From the NCBI GenBank assembly GCA_004151065.3, contig NWUY0300096877.1, positions 7,807 to 17,932 of the forward strand: a stretch of 10,126 bases of DNA, written 5' to 3'. Positions 1 through 6,972 of this stretch are shown one piece after another. How positions within the stretch are numbered: the first letter of the stretch is position 1; each line of letters opens with the position of its first letter. Position numbers and translations under genes: made by a program. Source of the stretch: Larix sibirica (taxonomy: Eukaryota > Streptophyta > Pinopsida > Pinales > Pinaceae). Under the pieces are notes generated by a model. The model searched no databases, was not told the origin of the DNA, and was given only the letters and a program-made list of their open reading frames with translations.

Positions 1-1
1 A

Positions 2-337
2 AGAACCTTAGTGTATAAGGCTCCTTGCGTCATGTTCTCAAGGATCCATTTAGAGAGAGGGAATATAGAGGAAATTATCATAGATAAGGATCGCATCGAT
101 GTTAATTCAATTAAAGGAAAATACACCTAGACAAAGAGAAGATCTCCACCTAGGAATATCATTGCTCACCTAGATCATTTTTTATTGCATAGCAATCTTC
201 TACTCCACAATATTTCTATTCTCTCCCATATAATCCCTTCTACAACCTCTAATCATAAACCAATCAATCTCTCTTCAATACCCCCTCCAAACTTTGGGGA
301 CTCTTCCTTTCTAATTCAATCCTCTCTGGCTTCATAA
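2..337 (+). pseudogene. LINE endonuclease (exo/endo/phosphatase family), C-terminal fragment
   Basis: Frame 2 is open from base 2 except for a TAG at 128-130, and ends at TAA 335-337. The block DVNSIKGKYT-stop-TKRRSPPRNI matches the plant LINE endonuclease pattern with FTWTNRR, so the TAG replaces the expected Trp (TGG to TAG). AHLDHFLL fits the usual RLDRFL block. TSNHKPISL stands where these APE-like nucleases carry the catalytic SDH near the C-terminus; here it reads SNH (248-256), an Asp to Asn change. IPPPNFG (273 onward) fits the tail of the domain. Residues before base 60 match the family poorly, so an internal deletion or rearrangement near the left edge is possible. The intact enzyme would nick target DNA to prime reverse transcription; this copy cannot. 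Confidence 0.85.
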
Positions 338-360
338 TCTCAAAGCGGTGGAAAATATAA

Positions 361-803
361 AAGAAGAAATGGGAGAAATTCATTGTCGATTCCTTGTACT
401 TTGTTTGGGAACAAAAGCTAAAGGTAGTCAAGGCAACACTTAAGGATTGGGCCAAATCCTCGTTTATGTCGTTGATTAAAAAAATCCATCTTGCTTTGTT
501 GGCTAGGATACCTCCAAACCCACTTGGAAAACAATGTGATTTCTCAGCAACACCATCAAGGGGAAATAATCATACTTGTCGTGATACACAAGGTGAACAC
601 AATTGAGGAGGGGACGTGGCGATTAAAATCATTAATCCTATGGTGCAATCGGGTGACAAGAACGCATACTTCTTCCATAGACATGATAAACCAAGGACAC
701 ATCAAAAACTCAATCAAGAAAATAATTTTGGAAAATGGAACAAGATTGAAAGAATTTTGAAGAAATCAAATCAGGGGCTAAGATTCATTTTGAAGACCGC
801 TAC
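361..803 (+). pseudogene. LINE linker between endonuclease and reverse transcriptase
   Basis: Frame 1 from 361 reads KKKWEKFIVDSLYFVWEQKL and continues VVKATLKDWAKSSF, the conserved stretch that precedes the reverse transcriptase in plant LINEs. The match then moves to frame 2 near 490 (LQTHLENNVISQ, EEGTWRLKS) and back to frame 1 near 640 (SGDKNAYFFHRHDKPR, matching the GDKNT-FFH block). At least two indels are therefore needed to explain it. No catalytic role is known for this segment; it links the two enzymatic domains. The short ORFs here are fragments of one ancestral frame, not separate genes. Confidence 0.85.
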
Positions 804-1908
804 ATGGAGGAAGTGAAAGCATATTTTGCATCTATCCATATTATGAAGGAGAACATTCCTCAAATTGTCTCAAAGGAATACAATGAAGAGTTAAATCAAG
901 AAATAAAACAAGGGGAAATCATAAAGGGAATTTTGGGATTAGTCCCTGACAATGCTCCCAAGCCAGAAGGATTTTCTATTCATTTCTACATATCTCATTA
1001 GAACATAATTAAATTAGATTTGAGACACATGCTTCTATATATGCAAAAAGAAAACACAAAATAGGTAGCAACACCATCTCCTTGATCTTAGACCTTTTCA
1101 CCAAAAAAACAAACCCATCCTCATTCAATATATTCTATCATATTTCTCAATGCAACTCCTCCTACAAAATTATGACTAAAACCATGGCCAACAAAGTTAA
1201 GAAGATCCTCTCCAAAATCGTCTCTGATAATCAAGGCAAATTCATACATAAACAACAAATAATAGACAACATAATCATGGTACAAGAGGTAATTGACTCT
1301 AGTTGAGAGAGCAAAGATAAAGGCATGATAATATATCATTGCACATGGCCAATGCTTTCGATCAAGACATTCCCTTTTATTTGATGTTCTTATGAAATTT
1401 GGACTTAACCACAAATCTGTAAAGTGGATTCAAGCATGCATCAACTACACTTGGATCATCCCGTTAGTCAATGGGTGTCCCACCGCCTTCTTTAAATGCA
1501 GTAGGGGGGATGAGACATGGTTTCCTCTACTTCCCCTTCTATACATCATTATGGTTGAAGCATTGAGTAGGAATCTAGAAGCAAAAAGGATATTTGGCAA
1601 CCTAAATGGTCTTAGTTTTGTCAAAGAGGTGAAATCTATGAACCATTTACAATTTGTAAACAACACTCTTCTTCTTGTGGGGCCGTCGAATGTGATTGTG
1701 GAGGGTTCAAGGACATCCTGGATCACTTTCTCAATGTGTTAAGCGGAAAGGTCAACAATATAAAAATTCAGGTTTATGGTTGGAATATCATTCCCCATCT
1801 CCTCGCGCTTATTTCCAAAATCTTACAATCCCCATGCATAAAAGAATGGAAGAGCTTTAAATATCTAGGAATGCCAATCTTTCTCAACAATCCAATGGTA
1901 ATAGTATG

Positions 1909-1918
1909 GTAGGATGTT
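1909..1918. repeat. Left target-site duplication of the SINE
   Basis: GTAGGATGTT here matches exactly the ten bases at 2135-2144 on the other side of the SINE. Bases just outside are similar (GTATG versus GGGTA), so the original duplication may have been a few bases longer. The last two T overlap the start of the T9 run, so the exact edge is ambiguous by about two bases. Confidence 0.8.
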
Positions 1919-2134
1919 TTTTTTTACTAGGGGAATCTGCAACTGGAGTTGGGATGTTACTCGCGTGACACAGGGTCCATGGATCCAATCTTGCTACCAC
2001 TATACCCTTAGGTGCATCCAAAGGGCCCGAACCATGGCGCATGGGTAAATTTGGTGGGATTCGAACACGTGACCTTCCATTTACAACCAATTACATCTTC
2101 TAATCTTTACTACTTAAGCTGGCCCCCATGGGTA
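1919..2134 (-). mobile_element. tRNA-derived SINE inserted in the LINE
   Basis: On the minus strand a pol III type A box (CAGCTTAAGTAG, 2110-2121) is followed about 45 bp later by a good B box (GTTCGAATCCC, 2056-2066), the internal promoter of tRNA-derived SINEs. The minus-strand 3' end is an A9 run, seen as T9 at 1917-1925 and partly shared with the duplication. The element is flanked by the direct repeat GTAGGATGTT, and removing it reconnects the LINE reading around the VW / DVINKIK block. The body beyond the tRNA-like head is about 135 bp with no LINE-like tail that I recognise, and I cannot name the family. It has no coding capacity and would depend on LINE proteins in trans. It could not be a functional tRNA gene: no cloverleaf is evident beyond the two boxes. 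Confidence 0.85.
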
Positions 2135-2144
2135 GTAGGATGTT
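2135..2144. repeat. Right target-site duplication of the SINE
   Basis: Second copy of GTAGGATGTT, directly followed by the LINE sequence ATCAACAAGATC (INKI). It marks the 5' (tRNA-like) end of the minus-strand SINE. Confidence 0.8.
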
Positions 2145-2645
2145 ATCAACAAGATCAAGAATATTTTTTTCAGTGGGAGACTCATTGGATGAACCTAGTA
2201 GGGTAGATTGTGCTCCTCAAGTTAGCCCTCTTTGCTCTCCCTATTTACCAATGTTCCACTATGATTTCCTCGTCAAGCATTATGCAACACATAGATCAAG
2301 AGCTCCATAAATTTCTTTTGCAAGGGGGGGAATCAAGCTCCAAAAAATTCCATATGGTCATACCTCCCAATGATAGAGGGGGTTTAGATATTAAAGATAC
2401 AAAATTAATGAATCTTGTGTTGGGATCTACAAATTTTTGGAGGTTAGTTACAGGGAAATTTGAATGGTGGAAGCTAGAGTTATAATATAAAAATACCTTC
2501 ATACTAATAGAACATTATGTCTCAACAAGCCCCTTGAAAGTGGGAAGGGCTCGCACATTTGGAGACTCTGCAAAGCAACAACCTTGTTAATCAATCCAAA
2601 TTATCTTGGATAATGGGCAATGGCAAAAGTATTAAATTGTGGACA

Positions 2646-2683
2646 AACAATATCATGGGGGATGAACAATATCATGGGAAACC
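2646..2683 (+). repeat. 19-bp tandem duplication that shifts the LINE frame
   Basis: AACAATATCATGGG occurs at 2646-2659 and again at 2665-2678, a 19-bp period. The first copy is in frame 3 (NNIMG after LWT), the second in frame 1 (NNIMGNPTLE). The family pattern expects the block once, so the extra 19 bp look like a replication-slippage duplication that caused the frameshift. Confidence 0.75.
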
Positions 2684-3038
2684 CCACATTGGAAACAAAG
2701 GTTGAGCTTCTTCTATTCAAAGCTTGTATGGAGGAACAAGAACTCAAATTCATCTTTGTCGTTTCATCTTGGACCAATGAAGGGAAGTGTTGGGTTGGAT
2801 GGTCTTTATCACCACTTGAGTAATTTAATCAACTATTTTTCAAGTTATTATCATTGTTAGAAGGTTGTGCTCCTACATATCATAATCAACCATATAGTAG
2901 AGAATAGGGTCAAAGTAACTACCTTGCCAAAATGGGCTACCAAGAACAATCTCAAGCTCTTCATATTCCCTAACGATCTAGCATCTGGAAGTTTATATGG
3001 CACAAGGATGGACTACCTAAAGTTAATGCATTTTATTG

Positions 3039-3152
3039 GATTACGACGCATGGGAAATTGTCGACTTCAAAAAACATACAGAAATGAGGGATCTAGATTA
3101 TGATACATGGGAAATTGTTAACTTCAAAAAACATATAGAAATGAGGGATCCA
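3039..3152 (+). repeat. 57-bp tandem duplication in the zf-RVT region
   Basis: Bases 3039-3093 and 3096-3150 align over 55 bp with six differences; the period is 57 bp, or 19 codons, so the frame is kept. Both copies read HGKL-TSKNI. All six differences are C-T or G-A type. The first copy keeps three CpG dinucleotides that the second has lost (one as TG, two as TA), and the second has CAG to TAG at 3136. The flanking family pattern expects one copy, so this is a local duplication inside the dead or dying LINE. Confidence 0.88.
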
Positions 3153-3675
3153 AGGCCCCTCTCGATGCATCCTATGCGTAGTTGATTATGAAAATCACAG
3201 GCACCTATTTTTCAGCTATCCTTATACAAAGCAAGTTTAGGATTTCGCCTTCCGAGTTCTTGGTTCAGGAGTAGTACCCCCTGGTCAATGGAGAAACATG
3301 TTCTCTTATTGGAATAAACATTACAAAGGTTCATTCTTAAATAAACCCACTTTCAAACAAGTGTGGATGGCCTTGCCAAAATACCTCTATTGAAAAATAT
3401 GGTTGGCTCGCAACAAATTAATTTTCCAAAATGAGAGAATCAATGCAGGATTAGAACCTCAAAAGTTAAGAGTTTATTGATTGAAGTTCTTCATGCCATA
3501 GATAACAAAGATCATAAGTTTTTTGTCACTAAATAGTGAGAAACGAATATGTGTGGCCAATTGGGTTTTGTGAAGTGGATTGCCAAAGTTGAGATGCCCT
3601 CAACTTGTAGCTCATCTCTCTTGGTAGAGTAGAATGAAGGAAGAAGAATTTCAACAATGGCAACATTGTCAATAG

Positions 3676-4069
3676 ATGCACATCCTATTCCTTAGCTGGG
3701 CTGCTAAAGGAAATCCAAGGGTGGCAGGCATGAGGGGAATTGCTCTCAATCCCGAAGGAACTCTTGAAATAAGTTGCACTTGGGGTCTTGGAACAACTAT
3801 GAACAATCAAGTTGAGGCCTATGCTCTCCTTCAAGGCCTCAAATGCATTGACTATAGCAGGGTAAAGTCTCTAGTGGTTGTGGGAATTCGACAATTATAT
3901 AAAGTTCATGAAAAAGCAACATATCTCATTGGAAAACTCTCTAGCTCAATTAATTTCGAGGATCAAAGTGAGAGCCTCTCACTTTGAAAACATTGAGTTT
4001 TTTCACACTTGGGGGGGACTCAATCACCAAGCAGATAATCAAGCCAATAGAGAAACACAATTATCATAA
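3676..4069 (+). pseudogene. LINE RNase H (RVT_3 type) domain
   Basis: Frame 1 reads AAKGNPRVAGMRGIALNPEG, then CTWGLGTTMNNQVEAYALLQ and CIDYSRVKSLVVVG, the standard beta-sheet and helix A pattern of plant retroelement RNase H. The reading then moves to frame 2: SLENSLAQLISRIKVRASHF, ENIEFFHTWGGLNHQADNQAN. The motif corresponding to FDGASKGNPG starts LSWAAKGNP, so the first catalytic Asp is missing. The Glu in NNQVEA and the last Asp in HQADNQAN are kept. The third site (GDS) falls at the frameshift near 3885; the nearest reading is GNS. The intact domain would remove RNA from the RNA-DNA hybrid. This copy is dead by frameshift and by loss of at least one metal ligand. Confidence 0.9.
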
Positions 4070-4375
4070 GGCTTTTTGGAAAAGAATCGAGAGGTTTTAT
4101 TTCTCCCATTCCCCTAAGTTTTATCAATGGAGTCCACCACTCTATTTTTTTTATGAATCCATGCACAACAATGGTCACATTGCAAGGCATTCATGGCCGA
4201 GGATTGTGGAAAATTTAAGGCATTAAAGAAGGATGACATGTATCGATTGGGATTGTAGATGCCATCCATTACCAAGTCCCATCAAATTGAATTCAAGTGT
4301 GTTAGTAGTTAGGGTGCATGTGGGATATTGGGGCTCTAAGCCCTCACTCAACCTTGTTCACCTTCTTCACGCTTA
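4070..4375 (+). other. Tail after RNase H; no gene seen
   Basis: This stretch follows the RNase H remnant directly and is probably the LINE C-terminus or start of its 3' UTR. No frame gives a recognisable protein. The short frame 3984-4226 starts inside the RNase H remnant and is a shadow of it. No repeat, promoter or terminator stands out. Confidence 0.5.
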
Positions 4376-4379
4376 GTTT

Positions 4380-5090
4380 GGATGTGTGATTATGTTGGGG
4401 ACGAGATTGTTGGAACATAGCTCTCCTTTAGGTCAACCTCTCCTTAGCTCAATTAGTTATTTGGTGTACAAAAGGTATGCTTTTATTGGTTTTGAGGCTT
4501 AAGTTCATTTAGGAAGGACAACTAACTAGTGAAGTTCGGTGGTCCAATAGGATATTTAAGCGTCTTACCAATTGGTTATACTTTGTTCTAGCTTGTTATG
4601 ATATAAATAAATTGTTTGAATGATTGCCTTCCTCTGTCTCATCGGGTGAACTCTATTTGTTGGGAAAACATGGGAATTTGTCTATATACAGAAGTTTGCA
4701 AACTCTTTGTGTTTCTCTTTGTTTGGTTAAAATTAGGGGGTGGGGACTGGTTTGACTTATCCTGTCTCAATTTAGCTTTGAGGTTTAAAGATGCTTATGT
4801 TGGATATTCAAACAGTGAAATATCCGGTGGTATAATTGGTTACTTGTAAGTCTTTTTAGTCAGTTATACTATGTTTCCATTATTTATTTTGATTTATAGG
4901 ATTAGTTGACGAGACCCTTGTCTCATCAGGCCAACTTTGTTTGAGTGAAAGTCTTACATTCATAAGTATTCAAACTCTTTGTCTTTCTATTTATTTGGTT
5001 ATGTATAGGAAGTGGGGATTGGTTTATCTAAGTCTGTCTCAATTCAACTCGACTTCATTGGATAGCTTCAAACACTCCAAATCTCCATGG
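4380..5090 (+). repeat. Imperfect direct-repeat array, period about 260-290 bp
   Basis: Anchors recur in the same order. GGTGGT then an AT-rich stretch then GTTATACT appears at 4538-4582 and 4826-4870 (shift 288). GTCTCATC is at 4636 and 4920 (shift 284). CAAACTCTTTGT is at 4699 and 4971, and TGTCTCAATT at 4763 and 5035 (shift 272). TTGGATA is at 4800 and 5058 (shift 258). A TTTTGAGG-TTTAAG-like anchor at about 4490 and 4777 (shift 286) suggests a third, partial unit on the left. Units are strongly diverged with small indels, so this is an old duplication. It may be an internally repeated LINE 3' UTR or part of an unrelated repeat; the short frames inside it are not supported as genes. Confidence 0.7.
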
Positions 5091-5719
5091 ATTTCCCAAG
5101 GTTCCATGGCATTGGAAATTCCTGCAATGATATTAAGAGTATACTTCATCAATAAGAAGAGCATATCAATAAGAATAGAACTTCAATTCTCTCGCTGATA
5201 ACTACAATACACAATCATGGACAACAACATAACTCTTAAAATTCTAGGATACCGAACATCTTCATGTAGTAGTGTAGGAAAATTCAAGTATAGGCAAATT
5301 CAAGTAATAGAAACTAAGTGCTTGTCTCTTAGAACCACAATCAACAACATTCTCAATGGCTCTCAATCTATAGCTTTGAATCATCAAATCTCTTTAGGTT
5401 CAACTCTAGGAGATACCAAAGAAGATATTGTTTCTTAGTTGTTTGAATACATGGAGTTGGAGAATCCAAAATTACAACCAATAAATGGTGAACCAAAAAA
5501 ACACAGAGCAAGCACATCTTATAATTGTTATGTTATATAGAACAATACTTATATTAGATGCCTTTTATCAAGTCTATGTTTTAAGTAGTATTGAGAAATC
5601 CTCAGTGAAAGATTCTAGTAAACTTTTGGAACTTTTTTTGTATGATGGAAACACTAGAGTTCATTCCTAGGCTAACTCTACATTTTGTATTACTCTGCTA
5701 TACATTATGGTTATAGCCT
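5091..5719. other. No supported gene; short unrecognised open frames
   Basis: Open frames of 85, 73 and 61 codons occur here (4941-5198, 5217-5438, 5485-5670). None matches a family I recognise. The 5217-5438 frame starts with ATG (MDNNITLK) and has ordinary composition, and the same frame goes on after its stop for about 25 codons, so a decayed coding exon cannot be excluded. There is no promoter, splice or polyadenylation signal that I would defend. The stretch may equally be LINE 3' UTR. Confidence 0.35.
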
Positions 5720-5757
5720 TCTTAATACAAAAGCTTTACTTATTCTTATTAAAAAAA
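5720..5757 (+). other. Candidate LINE 3' terminus with short A tail
   Basis: The sequence CTTCTTAATACAAAAGCTTT followed by a T-rich stretch and A7 resembles the T-rich ends with 'TTAATA...TTT' and a short oligo-A that plant LINEs carry. It lies immediately before an abrupt change to GT/GGGTG minisatellite, which fits an element edge. If correct, the LINE has a 3' UTR of about 1.7 kb that includes the direct repeats. The matching 5' target-site duplication would be outside the window, so this cannot be closed from here. Confidence 0.4.
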
Positions 5758-5875
5758 TGAAAAAATAGTGGGTTATATGCACAAGTGCATGGGAGGTGAG
5801 GGTGACCCCCTCCCCCACGCACATGCACATCCTCACACACCCCTAGGAGACACACCCCAAGAGGGTTGGTTTTAA

Positions 5876-5896
5876 GGGAGGGAGGGGGCTAGGGGG
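5876..5896 (+). other. Canonical G-quadruplex motif
   Basis: Four G runs of 3, 3, 5 and 5 with loops of 1, 1 and 3 bases (GGG-A-GGG-A-GGGGG-CTA-GGGGG). This meets the usual G3+N1-7 rule with short loops, which favour a stable parallel fold. Folding is predicted from the pattern only. Confidence 0.85.
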
Positions 5897-5923
5897 TGCT
5901 CACCCTTATCCCTTATGAAGTTT

Positions 5924-5952
5924 GGGGGGGGATAATGAGGGATGGGTGAGGG
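5924..5952 (+). other. Second G-quadruplex motif
   Basis: A G8 run, then three GGG runs separated by loops of 7, 2 and 3 bases. It meets the G3+N1-7 rule at its upper loop limit, so it is expected to be weaker than the motif about 30 bp to its left. Confidence 0.75.
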
Positions 5953-6266
5953 TGTGCTTGTGTGTGCACATCCTTAATCCTTTGGAAGGGTGGGTATACA
6001 CACATGCACATCGACAACCCTCAAGGGATCAGGTGATGCTCATAGGTACATCCTCACCCATCTAGGAGGGTGGGATCATAGACCTACACAACCTCAACCT
6101 AGATGGGTGCACACACATGTGTACACCCTGGTGCACACACACATGTAAACCCTCATCCTCCCACCACCCACCCTCCTAGGGGTTGAGGGTGTGTAATTAC
6201 ATGGAAGGGTGGGAGGGTGTGCATGTGTGTTTGTACAAGCCACCTCACCCACCCCTTAGGCATGGT

Positions 6267-6621
6267 ATTTTTTTAGTGGCAATTTTATGTTAATTGGCTA
6301 TCTTTTGGCCTATTTTTTTAAAATCTTTGCCAATTAGCTATCTTTTGGCCTTTTTTTTAAATCTTTGCCAACTGGCTATCTTTGGGCCATTTTTGAAAAA
6401 AATATATTCGACAATTGACCATTTTCCATTTAAAAATTCATCAATTTTTACATAAAATACAATTAAATCGATAAATTCACCAAGATTTACAAGTTTTAAT
6501 AATATATTATATGCTTTTTTATTGAATATTTGCCTACATATCTCTATGTATAATTTTTAAAAACTAAAATAGTCACCTAGCTTACTATACTTAGGTATAA
6601 TATTTGAATCCTTAAAAAAAA
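6267..6621. mobile_element. AT-rich insert splitting the minisatellite, A8 end, CATGGT flanks
   Basis: The GT/GGGTG minisatellite stops at about 6262 and resumes at about 6627. The 355 bp in between are AT-rich and unrelated in composition. CATGGT stands on both sides (6261-6266 and 6622-6627), and the right end is A8 (6614-6621). A short direct repeat plus an A tail is what a small non-autonomous retroelement leaves. No pol III A or B box is visible, so I do not call a SINE. The left end starts with a T7 run, giving weak complementarity to the right end, so a MITE is an alternative. Six bases could match by chance. Confidence 0.5.
6292..6403 (+). repeat. Three tandem units of about 38-40 bp inside the AT-rich insert
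   Basis: Units start AATTGGCTATCTTTTGGCC (6292), AATTAGCTATCTTTTGGCC (6332) and AACTGGCTATCTTTGGGCC (6370). The first two end in AATCTTTGCC after a T-rich spacer. Unit three diverges after the GGCC. An earlier, weaker unit may begin near 6275. Confidence 0.85.
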
Positions 6622-6761
6622 CATGGTTGGGGGTGTGCACACACAAGAAAACACTCAACCTCAACCCCAAGGAGGGTGGGTGATGCTCACATGCACACCC
6701 TCACCCACCTGATGCATCTTGGAGTGTGCATAGACACAAGCACACCCTAAAACTTGAAGTG

Positions 6762-6783
6762 CACACACACACACACACACACA
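6762..6783. repeat. (CA)11 microsatellite
   Basis: Eleven uninterrupted CA dinucleotides inside the minisatellite. An alternating purine-pyrimidine run of this length is a candidate for Z-DNA under supercoiling and for length polymorphism. Confidence 0.95.
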
Positions 6784-6958
6784 ACCTCCCACCATAAATA
6801 TGTAGACCCCCAGCCCTTAGGAGGGTGGGTGGTGAGGGTGTATATGTGTTGTGTACAACCCACATTTATTGACCCCCGAGAGGGTGGGGGTGAGTTGTGC
6901 ACACACATGTACACCCTCAACCCCTAAGAGGATTTGTTGTAGGGATTGAGGGTGTGAA

Positions 6959-6972
6959 TGTGTGTGTGTGTG
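6959..6972. repeat. (TG)7 microsatellite
   Basis: Seven uninterrupted TG dinucleotides, in the opposite strand sense to the CA run about 180 bp to the left, consistent with the inverted arrangement of the repeat pieces. Confidence 0.9.

Larger units (their letters stand above)
804..2485 (+). pseudogene. LINE reverse transcriptase (RVT_1) domain, inactivated, SINE inserted
   Basis: The domain can be followed in order. VPDNAPKPEGFSIHFY in frame 3 is the fingers motif. TKKTNPSSFN then SQCNSSYKIMTKTMANKVKK is the P-and-ISLCN region. MANAFD in frame 1 at 1345 is motif A. LVNGCPTAFF, SRG and LLYIIMVEALSR are motif B and its surroundings. HLQFVNNTLLL at 1641 is motif C. Past motif C come KYLGMPIF and, after the SINE, THWMNLVG, LKLALFALPIYQ and RGGLDIKDTKLMN of the thumb and connection region. 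Motif A has His (CAC 1342-1344) where LDM is expected. Motif C, normally FADD or YADD, reads FVNN (NN at 1659-1664). All three metal-binding Asp positions are therefore lost. Stops at 999-1001 (TAG, where the family has Trp) and 2204-2206 break the frame further. The SINE occupies 1919-2134. Confidence 0.93.
2533..3480 (+). pseudogene. LINE zf-RVT region
   Basis: SGKGSHIWRLCKATTLL (about 2540) and SWIMGNGKSIKLWTNNIMG (frame 3, about 2600-2659) match the W-IGNG-LW block of plant LINEs. NNIMGNPTLE continues in frame 1 at 2665, and EGKCWVGWSLSP follows. From about 2858 to 3465 frame 1 needs no indel: LEGCAPTYHNQPYSRE, YLAKMGYQ, IWKFIWHKDGLPKVNAFYW, HGKLSTSKNI and the zinc-knuckle region with C-x2-C (3166-3177) and HLFF (from 3202). 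The next Cys expected in HLFF-x-C is Tyr (TAT 3217-3219). In-frame stops lie at 2905, 2971, 3085, 3094, 3136, 3142, 3238 and 3391; those at 2905, 3238 and 3391 appear to replace Trp. The domain's exact role in the LINE protein is not established, though nucleic acid binding is assumed. Confidence 0.88.
1..4075 (+). mobile_element. Decayed plant L1-type LINE, coding core (5' end outside window)
   Basis: Pieces of one LINE ORF2-type polyprotein can be followed across all three forward frames in the order expected for plant L1 elements: endonuclease C-terminus, linker, reverse transcriptase, zf-RVT domain, RNase H. Recognisable blocks are TKRRSPPRN and HKPISL (endonuclease), VWEQKLK and GDKNAYFFHR (linker), VPDNAPKPEGFS, ANKVKKILSKIVS, LVNGCP and LYIIMVEALSR (reverse transcriptase), IWKFIWHKDGLPKVNAFYW (zf-RVT) and AKGNPRVAG plus NNQVEA (RNase H). 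The frame changes repeatedly and many stops interrupt it, so it cannot encode a working protein. The 5' UTR, ORF1 and the start of the endonuclease lie to the left of the window or are lost. The 3' UTR may continue to about 5757. The blocks are family matches by eye; the family assignment is secure, the subfamily is not. Confidence 0.93.
5770..6260. repeat. GT/CA and GGGTG minisatellite, block 1
   Basis: A degenerate, low-complexity block built from recurring pieces: alternating CA/TG runs with a central CATG (for example GCACACACATGT), then ACACCCTCA, then a TAGGAGGGTGGG-like core, then GAGGGTGTGCATGTGTG. Because the CA...CCCTC and GAGGG...TG pieces are reverse complements, each unit is quasi-palindromic; an example is 6106-6127 (GGTGCACACACATGTGTACACC, close to its own complement). 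There is no fixed period. No coding capacity is inferred. Confidence 0.85.

Noticed and set aside
1121-1414. 97-codon minus-strand frame
   Set aside because: It lies antisense over clear reverse transcriptase motifs (SQCNSSYKI, ANKVKK) that define the plus strand as coding-derived.
1445-1726. 93-codon minus-strand frame
   Set aside because: Shadow of the reverse transcriptase motif B and C region on the plus strand.
1884-2090. 68-codon minus-strand frame with RSRVRIPP
   Set aside because: The peptide is the translation of the SINE B box region, a common artefact of tRNA-derived SINEs.
2053-2121. Possible tRNA gene on the minus strand
   Set aside because: A and B boxes are present, but there is no convincing acceptor stem, and the unit has an A tail and target-site duplication. 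It is a SINE head.
4408-5090. Direct repeats as a pair of LTRs (a TGTTGGAA-like start occurs at about 4408)
   Set aside because: The units are nearly adjacent with no internal region, lack matching TG...CA ends and a primer-binding site, and are far more diverged than an LTR pair with such spacing would suggest.
4616-5198. Two frames of 77 and 85 codons as possible genes
   Set aside because: They fall mainly inside diverged direct-repeat units, have no recognisable domain, and the corresponding positions in the other unit are not open in the same way.
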